DNA of 48,824 bases from Thermosediminibacterales bacterium (GTDB lineage Bacteria > Bacillota > Thermosediminibacteria > Koleobacterales > JARRCM01). The stretch is from contig JARRCM010000015.1 in the NCBI GenBank assembly GCA_029982205.1, forward strand, positions 1 through 48,824, given 5' to 3'. Position numbers and translations under genes: made by a program. Of this stretch, positions 43,515-48,824 are shown piece after piece (the first letter of the stretch is position 1; every line of letters begins with the position of its first letter). Below the pieces are notes generated by a model. The model saw only the letters and a list, made by a program, of their open reading frames with translations. It had not been told where the DNA came from and ran no database searches.

Positions 43515-44849
43515 ATGAAACCAGAAGTAGTAATAATCGGCGGAGGTCTTGCAGGTAGTGAAGCCGCATGGCAAATTGCTGAAAGGGGCATAAAAGTTGT
43601 TTTATATGAAATGAGGCCTAAAAAACTTACTCCTGCTCATCATACTGATAAACTTGCAGAACTTGTATGCAGCAATTCATTTCGTTCAAATATGTTAGAT
43701 AATGCAGTTGGGTTGTTAAAAGAAGAGATGCGCAGATTAAATTCAATAATAATGAAATGTGCCGACAAGTCACAAATTCCTGCAGGCAGAGCTTTAGCCG
43801 TTGACCGTGATTTGTTTTCACAAACGGTTACAGAACAAATATTAAAACATCCAAACATAAAATTAATACGAGATGAAATAAAACAGCTTCCATATGATAA
43901 ACCGGTTATTGTGGCTTCAGGCCCTTTGACTTCTGACTCATTAGCCAAAGACATAATAGAAAAAACAGGATCAGGCGACTTATATTTTTATGATGCTGCA
44001 GCACCTATTATTTCAGGTGATACAATTGATTATTCTAAGACCTTTTGGGGATCAAGATATGATACAGATGGAGCAGATTATTTGAATTGCCCTTTGACAG
44101 AGGAAGAATATAATATCTTTTATAATGAATTGATCAGAGCTGAACGTTATAAGAGGAAAGAATTTGAAGAAGAAAAATACTTTGAAGGCTGTATGCCTAT
44201 TGAGGTAATCGCAGATAGAGGGCCGAAGACTTTGCTGTTTGGCCCAATGAAACCTGTAGGTCTATACCTTCCTGATGGCACTAGGCCTTTTGCAGTAGTT
44301 CAGCTTCGAAAAGAAAATAAAGCGGGTAGCATGTTTAATATGGTAGGTTTTCAAACAAGTCTTAAATGGGGAGAACAAAAACGGGTCTTCAGATTGATAC
44401 CTGCTTTAAAAAATGCCGAGTTTTTGAGGTATGGTTTTATTCATAGAAACACTTATATTAACAGCCCTAAAATTTTACTTCCAACTTTACAATTTAAAAA
44501 CAATAAGAACGTTTTTTTCGCTGGTCAAATAACAGGAGTAGAAGGGTATGTAGAATCAGCAGCGTGTGGATTGGTTGCAGGAATAAATATGACTTGTTAT
44601 ATAAAAGGATATATAATTCCTCAATTTCCAAAAGAAACTGTAATGGGTGCTTTGATTAATTATATTACTAATTATGAACGGGAATATCAGAATAAAGACT
44701 TCCAACCAATGAAGGCTAATTTCGGTATACTGCCTCCCCTGGATACTAAGATAAAAGACAAAAAATTAAAAAGAAAAATATATTCTGAAAGGTCTCTAAA
44801 AGAAGTAAATAATTTTTTATCGAGAAACAAGACAGCAATGAAATTTTAA
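43515..44849 (+). CDS. trmFO: tRNA (uracil-54-C5)-methyltransferase TrmFO
   Basis: 444 aa FAD/folate-dependent enzyme that makes ribothymidine 54. The N-terminal FAD motif is [21 protein letters not shown] in parts. The C-terminal NAD-like segment [22 protein letters not shown] and the conserved CSNSFRSN, with its cysteine, are present. It follows topA by 1 bp, so they are tightly coupled. The gene order topA-trmFO-xerC-hslV-hslU-codY is the Bacillus order. Confidence 0.96.
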   Translation: MKPEVVIIGGGLAGSEAAWQIAERGIKVVLYEMRPKKLTPAHHTDKLAELVCSNSFRSNMLDNAVGLLKEEMRRLNSIIMKCADKSQIPAGRALAVDRDLFSQTVTEQILKHPNIKLIRDEIKQLPYDKPVIVASGPLTSDSLAKDIIEKTGSGDLYFYDAAAPIISGDTIDYSKTFWGSRYDTDGADYLNCPLTEEEYNIFYNELIRAERYKRKEFEEEKYFEGCMPIEVIADRGPKTLLFGPMKPVGLYLPDGTRPFAVVQLRKENKAGSMFNMVGFQTSLKWGEQKRVFRLIPALKNAEFLRYGFIHRNTYINSPKILLPTLQFKNNKNVFFAGQITGVEGYVESAACGLVAGINMTCYIKGYIIPQFPKETVMGALINYITNYEREYQNKDFQPMKANFGILPPLDTKIKDKKLKRKIYSERSLKEVNNFLSRNKTAMKF

Positions 44850-44867
44850 ATAATTTTGAATTCTGTC

Positions 44868-44896
44868 TTGCATATTGTTAATTGATATGTTAGTAT
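44868..44896 (+). promoter_or_regulatory. Candidate promoter of the xerC-hslVU-codY operon
   Basis: TTGCAT (44868-44873), 17-bp spacer, TAGTAT (44891-44896) in the gap between trmFO and xerC. An alternative is TTGTTA-17-GATAAT in the same place. Confidence 0.4.
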
Positions 44897-44930
44897 AGAT
44901 AATGTTAGCAATTTAAAGGAGAAATAAACG

Positions 44931-45821
44931 TTGGAACAGGTTGAAAGTTTTTTGATATACCTTAAAGTGATAAAAAACTACTCTGAGCATACATTGAGAA
45001 GCTATGCGGCAGACCTTAATCAATTTATTGAATATTTAGAAGAAAACAAACATAACGGTGAACCTAAAAAATTTTTTTCTGTTAGTCGAAAGGAACTTAG
45101 AAACTATTTATCAAAACTACAGCAAAACAAGCTGTCAAGGAAGACAATAGCTAGAAAAATAGCATCTATTAGAAGTTTTTATAATTATTTATGTAGAGAG
45201 GGATACTTGGAAGAAAATCCATGTAAAAATATTAAAACACCTAAAATTCCAAAAAAACTGCCTAATTTTATTCATATTGAGGAAATTAATTTACTCTTAA
45301 ATTCTCCGGATGAAACTTCGATAGGGAGAAGAGACAGGGCAATACTAGAACTTTTTTATGCCACAGGTATAAGAGTAAGTGAATTGATAGGATTAAATAT
45401 TGATGATGTTGACCTGATAGGAAACAGTCTAAGAGTTTTTGGAAAAGGCTCAAAAGAGAGGATTTTACCTTTTGGAAGTTTCACGAAACAAGCCTTAGAA
45501 AAGTATTTGTTGACAAGCAGGCCTGAATTTGATACAAAAAATAATGACGCTCTTTTTTTGAATAAGTATGGCGGAAGATTATCAACTAGAAGTATACGAC
45601 GTATTATAAAAAAGTATGTAGTTAAAACTTCATTAGAAAGAAACATTAGTCCTCATACATTAAGACACACGTTTGCAACACATTTATTAAACAGAGGGGC
45701 TGATTTAAGAACGGTTCAAGAACTTTTGGGCCATGTTAATATTTCCACCACGCAAATTTATACACATGTTACTAAAAATAAAATTCGTGAAATTTATAAC
45801 TCGACTCATCCCAGAGCTTAG
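44931..45821 (+). CDS. xerC: Tyrosine recombinase XerC
   Basis: 296 aa starting at TTG 44931 after AAAGGAG. An N-terminal SAM-like domain precedes the catalytic domain with Arg 148 (ATGIRVSEL), Lys 172, His 242 and Arg 245 ([11 protein letters not shown]), His 268 and Tyr 277 (TQIYTH). It resolves chromosome dimers at dif. It is called CodV in Bacillus and lies in front of hslV. Confidence 0.94.
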   Translation: MEQVESFLIYLKVIKNYSEHTLRSYAADLNQFIEYLEENKHNGEPKKFFSVSRKELRNYLSKLQQNKLSRKTIARKIASIRSFYNYLCREGYLEENPCKNIKTPKIPKKLPNFIHIEEINLLLNSPDETSIGRRDRAILELFYATGIRVSELIGLNIDDVDLIGNSLRVFGKGSKERILPFGSFTKQALEKYLLTSRPEFDTKNNDALFLNKYGGRLSTRSIRRIIKKYVVKTSLERNISPHTLRHTFATHLLNRGADLRTVQELLGHVNISTTQIYTHVTKNKIREIYNSTHPRA

Positions 45822-45867
45822 TTTAACAAAACTCCCAATTAACAAATATACTGGGGGAGGGAAATGT

Positions 45868-46398
45868 ATGTTTCATGGAACAACAATCCTTGCAATTAGA
45901 AAAGATAATGAAGGGGCAATGGCAGGAGATGGCCAGGTAACATTTGGTCAAAATACAGTTATAAAGCATAATGCGAAAAAAGTAAGAAGAATTTATAACG
46001 GAAAAGTTATAGCCGGCTTTGCAGGTTCTGTAGCAGATGCATTTACCCTGTTTGAGAAGTTTGAAGCCAAATTAGAAGAATATAGAGGGAATCTGACAAG
46101 AGCCGCAGTAGAACTCGCTAAAGAATGGAGAATGGATAAGATTTTAAGGAGGTTAGAAGCACTTTTGATCGTATTAGACAAGGAACATCTTTTGGTGATT
46201 TCTGGAAACGGTGAAGTTATTGAACCAGATGATAATATTGCTGCTGTAGGTTCTGGCGGATCATTTGCCTTGGCAGCTGCGAGAGCTCTTTTGAAACACT
46301 CTAACTTAACTGCAAGTCAGATTGCAGAAGAATCCTTAAAAATAGCATCATCAATTTGTGTCTATACAAATGACTACATAACAGTTGAGCAGATTTGA
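45868..46398 (+). CDS. hslV: ATP-dependent protease HslV (ClpQ) peptidase subunit
   Basis: 176 aa from ATG 45868 after GGGGGAGGG; a much longer in-frame start overlaps xerC and lacks a ribosome site. After MFHG the sequence is [23 protein letters not shown] in parts, so the N-terminal threonine nucleophile would be exposed by removing a four-residue leader. Members usually begin with M-TT, so this is an extended start like the short leaders of some Firmicutes. It forms hexamer rings with HslU. Confidence 0.94.
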   Translation: MFHGTTILAIRKDNEGAMAGDGQVTFGQNTVIKHNAKKVRRIYNGKVIAGFAGSVADAFTLFEKFEAKLEEYRGNLTRAAVELAKEWRMDKILRRLEALLIVLDKEHLLVISGNGEVIEPDDNIAAVGSGGSFALAAARALLKHSNLTASQIAEESLKIASSICVYTNDYITVEQI

Positions 46399-46412
46399 AA
46401 GGAAGGAGAATA

Positions 46413-47816
46413 ATGGAAAATTTAACCCCTAAGCAGATAGTAAAAGAGCTCGATAAATATATAATAGGTCAAAAAGAAGCTAAAAAGTCAGTTGCGATTG
46501 CTTTAAGGAACAGATATCGGCGCACAAAACTTTCAAAAGAGCTTCAAGAAGAAATTTTGCCTAAAAACATTTTAATGATAGGACCAACAGGAGTTGGAAA
46601 AACCGAAATTGCCCGCCGCCTTGCAAAACTAGTTAATGCTCCTTTTGTAAAAGTAGAGGCAACTAAATTTACTGAAGTGGGTTATGTTGGCAGAGATGTT
46701 GAGTCAATGGTGAGGGATTTAGTTGAAACATCTATTAGAATAGTTCGACTAGAAAAAATGGAAAAGGTAAAAACCAAAGCTGATGAACTTGCTGAACAAA
46801 GAATTGTTGAGATTTTGTGTCCTTTACCACAAAAATCAAGCTCTTTTAAAAACCCATTTGAAACACTTTTTGGTGGAATATCAAGGGAAGCTTCAAAAAA
46901 CAATGAGCAAGAACTTGAAAACCAAAGGAAGGAACTTGAAAAAAGGAGAGAACAAATATTACGAAAGTTAAAGGCAAATGAGATTGAAGATCAGATGATT
47001 GAAATAGAGGTCGAAGAAAACAACCCGCCTATGTTAGAAGTTTTTTCAGGTTCAGGCGTTGAAGAAATGGGTGTTAACCTTCAGGATATTTTTGGGGGGC
47101 TGTTTCCTAAGAAAAAAAAGAAACGTCGTGTTATGATTTCCGAAGCACGAAAAATACTAAGCCAGGAAGAAGCACAAAAACTTATTGATATGGATGAAGT
47201 AACAAGTGAGGCTATTAAAAGAGCTGAACAATCAGGGATAATTTTCATTGATGAAATTGACAAAATTGCCGGCAAGGAATATGGCTCAGGTCCTGATATT
47301 TCTAGAGAAGGTGTTCAAAGAGATATTTTGCCGATAGTTGAAGGTTCTACAATAATCACAAAGTATGGACCTGTAAAAACAGACCATATTTTGTTTATAG
47401 CAGCTGGAGCTTTCCATGTTTCAAAACCTTCAGATCTTATTCCTGAATTGCAAGGCCGTTTTCCTTTGCGGGTAGAATTAACAAACCTGAACAAAGACGA
47501 TTTCAAGAGGATATTGGCAGAACCGAGAAATGCTTTGATTAAACAATACAAAGCATTACTGGAAACTGAAGGCATAAAAATTGAGTTTACTGAAGATGCT
47601 ATAGATGAAATAGCAGAAATAGCCTGTATTGTAAATGAAAAAAGTGAAAACATCGGTGCACGAAGACTTCACACTATTATGGAAAAATTGCTTGAAGAGA
47701 TATCATTTGAAGCTCCAGACCTAGAGCAAAAAGAAGTTATTATTGATAGGAAATATGTTTCTGAAAGATTACAAAACATAGTAAAAGATAAGGACCTAAG
47801 CCGATACATATTATAA
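46413..47816 (+). CDS. hslU: ATP-dependent protease HslU (ClpY) ATPase subunit
   Basis: 467 aa from ATG 46413, just after GGAAGGAG; an in-frame ATG 18 bp upstream overlaps hslV. It has AAA+ motifs [16 protein letters not shown] (Walker A), [10 protein letters not shown] (Walker B) and the pore-region [11 protein letters not shown] near residue 90. The I-domain is a Glu/Lys-rich helical insertion (about 130-260). The C-terminus RYIL inserts into HslV. Confidence 0.95.
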   Translation: MENLTPKQIVKELDKYIIGQKEAKKSVAIALRNRYRRTKLSKELQEEILPKNILMIGPTGVGKTEIARRLAKLVNAPFVKVEATKFTEVGYVGRDVESMVRDLVETSIRIVRLEKMEKVKTKADELAEQRIVEILCPLPQKSSSFKNPFETLFGGISREASKNNEQELENQRKELEKRREQILRKLKANEIEDQMIEIEVEENNPPMLEVFSGSGVEEMGVNLQDIFGGLFPKKKKKRRVMISEARKILSQEEAQKLIDMDEVTSEAIKRAEQSGIIFIDEIDKIAGKEYGSGPDISREGVQRDILPIVEGSTIITKYGPVKTDHILFIAAGAFHVSKPSDLIPELQGRFPLRVELTNLNKDDFKRILAEPRNALIKQYKALLETEGIKIEFTEDAIDEIAEIACIVNEKSENIGARRLHTIMEKLLEEISFEAPDLEQKEVIIDRKYVSERLQNIVKDKDLSRYIL

Positions 47817-47844
47817 TTTTTTAAACTAAAAGGAGGAACAAAAG

Positions 47845-48630
47845 ATGAGTAAAGAACTACTTGAAAAAACCCGACGCATCAATAGACTACTACAAAGGTC
47901 TGCTGGTTATCCAGTTGATTTTAATGAAATGTGTAAAGTATTAAGTGAGGTGTTGTCTGCTAATGTATACGTAGCCAGCCGAAAGGGCAAGGTCCTGGGT
48001 TATGCGTTAGTAGATGATTATGAATGTGATATTGTGAAGGATGAAGTTTTGGAGGAAAAGAAATTTCCTGCTCACTATAATGAAAAACTTTTAAACGTTC
48101 ATGAAACGAGATTTAATTTAAAGCAGGAATCTATTAACTGTGTATTTGATAATGTTAGTGAGTGTTTATATCCAAACAAGTTAGTAACAATAGTACCCAT
48201 TAATGGAGGAGGAGAAAGGCTTGGAACATTAGTTCTTGCAAGATTCGACGAACCATTTACTGAAGAAGATTTAATCCTTGCAGAATACAGCGCTACAGTT
48301 GTTGGAATGGAGATATTAAGGTCAAAAAGTGAAGAAATAGAAGAAGAAGCTAGAAAAAAAGCTGTTGTTCAATTGGCGATAGGCACTCTATCATATTCAG
48401 AACTGGAAGCTGTTGAACACATTTTTGATGAATTGGATGGGAATGAAGGGCTATTGGTAGCTAGCAAAATAGCCGATAGAGTAGGGATAACCCGTTCGGT
48501 TATTGTAAACGCATTAAGAAAGTTTGAAAGTGCAGGAGTGATAGAATCACGTTCATTGGGTATGAAAGGAACCTATATAAAAATACTAAACGATAAACTA
48601 ATAGATGAACTTAAAAAACTTAAATCTTAA
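47845..48630 (+). CDS. codY: GTP- and branched-chain amino-acid-sensing repressor CodY
   Basis: 261 aa. The N-terminal GAF domain (about 1-155) binds isoleucine and valine; the C-terminal winged helix has [28 protein letters not shown] in parts. It starts [16 protein letters not shown]. It represses amino-acid transport, biosynthesis and other stationary-phase genes in Firmicutes. The ATG follows AAAGGAGG. Last gene of the xerC-hslVU operon; the terminator follows 22 bp later. Other amino-acid genes in this window may be targets, but I saw no clear CodY box. Confidence 0.95.
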   Translation: MSKELLEKTRRINRLLQRSAGYPVDFNEMCKVLSEVLSANVYVASRKGKVLGYALVDDYECDIVKDEVLEEKKFPAHYNEKLLNVHETRFNLKQESINCVFDNVSECLYPNKLVTIVPINGGGERLGTLVLARFDEPFTEEDLILAEYSATVVGMEILRSKSEEIEEEARKKAVVQLAIGTLSYSELEAVEHIFDELDGNEGLLVASKIADRVGITRSVIVNALRKFESAGVIESRSLGMKGTYIKILNDKLIDELKKLKS

Positions 48631-48651
48631 AAAGAAATTTTCGAATTTATT

Positions 48652-48676
48652 AAGCGTGAATTATTCACGCTTTTTT
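48652..48676 (+). terminator. Rho-independent terminator after codY
   Basis: AAGCGTGAA (48652-48660), TTA loop, TTCACGCTT (48664-48672), then TTTT. It ends the hslVU-codY operon. Confidence 0.92.
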
Positions 48677-48687
48677 AATTTTAAAAG

Positions 48688-48719
48688 AGGATTTTTGAGC
48701 ATTTTGTCGAAGATATAAT
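48688..48719 (+). promoter_or_regulatory. Candidate promoter for an off-window gene (SigH- or SigA-like)
   Basis: AGGATTT (48688-48694), 14 bp, then GAAGAT, similar to the SigH pattern AGGAnnT-N14-GAAT. A TATAAT at 48714-48719 lies alongside, without a good -35. It points to the right, towards sequence outside the window. Confidence 0.35.
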
Positions 48720-48789
48720 AAATTCCTTAAACTGAAATTCAACCAACATTTTTTTCCAGCCCTAGAAATGTTGAAAACATTGACTTTAA

Positions 48790-48824
48790 TAAGCTAACAA
48801 AGTCTACACTACAAAACGGGTTTT
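48790..48824. repeat. Terminal direct repeat, right copy
   Basis: Identical over 35 bases to positions 1-35. The frame open at 2-85 is also open here from 48731 onward with no stop, so joining the ends would give one short open frame of about 59 codons, but no usual start codon is seen in it. Confidence 0.9.

Noticed and set aside
45733-45867. 45-residue N-terminal extension of HslV
   Set aside because: It overlaps the 3' end of xerC in another frame, has no ribosome site, and the family begins near ATG 45868.

Overview
The window is AT-rich chromosomal DNA from an endospore-forming, low-GC Gram-positive bacterium, most likely a Clostridia member. The support is two alpha/beta-type small acid-soluble spore proteins, a PdaB-like deacetylase, a YtxC-family protein, CodY, HslVU/CodY gene order, TTG and GTG starts behind strong Shine-Dalgarno sites, and an FMN riboswitch. 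Naming a genus from sequence alone would be guesswork. The first and last 35 bases are identical, so the window probably spans a whole contig whose ends lie in one repeated sequence.

Left part (1-6.8 kb): two polar amino-acid ABC transporters face away from each other across a shared promoter region. The left one has the order binding protein, permease, ATPase. The right one has a binding protein, an ornithine-cyclodeaminase-family enzyme, two different permeases and an ATPase, which suggests uptake coupled to catabolism of one amino acid. From 6.9 to 17.8 kb come a cysteine desulfurase/ThiI pair, a ZIP metal transporter, an unannotated 49-residue zinc-ribbon gene, a class A penicillin-binding protein, a NiaR-type repressor, a spore protein, a Na/phosphate cotransporter, a half-size GDT1-type transporter, PdaB, a CsoR/CstR-family repressor with its operator, a LUD-domain protein and a second spore protein.

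Middle (17.8-30.1 kb): one compact histidine operon (hisZ-G-D-C-B-H-A-F-IE) lacks only a histidinol-phosphate phosphatase. It is followed by six tRNA genes (Val, Asp, Phe, Gly, Cys, Leu). The last of these runs almost directly into an FMN riboswitch, terminator and the ribD-ribE-ribBA-ribH operon. A lone tRNA-Val(GAC) with its own promoter and terminator follows.

Right part (30.2-48.8 kb): a core housekeeping block: ytxC, a DUF445 gene, ylxM-ffh-rpsP-khpA-(terminator)-rimM-trmD, rplS with its own promoter and leader, lepB, rbgA, rnhB, yraN, comM, dprA, topA, trmFO, xerC, hslV, hslU and codY. This covers protein targeting, ribosome assembly, DNA uptake, topology, recombination, proteolysis and nutrient sensing.

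I found no prophage, CRISPR array, complete transposon or clearly new multi-gene system. The most interesting signals are regulatory: the tRNA-riboswitch junction, the CsoR-family protein without its copper-binding histidine, sporulation-type promoters, a repeat pair around the his promoter, the short zinc-ribbon gene and the terminal repeat.
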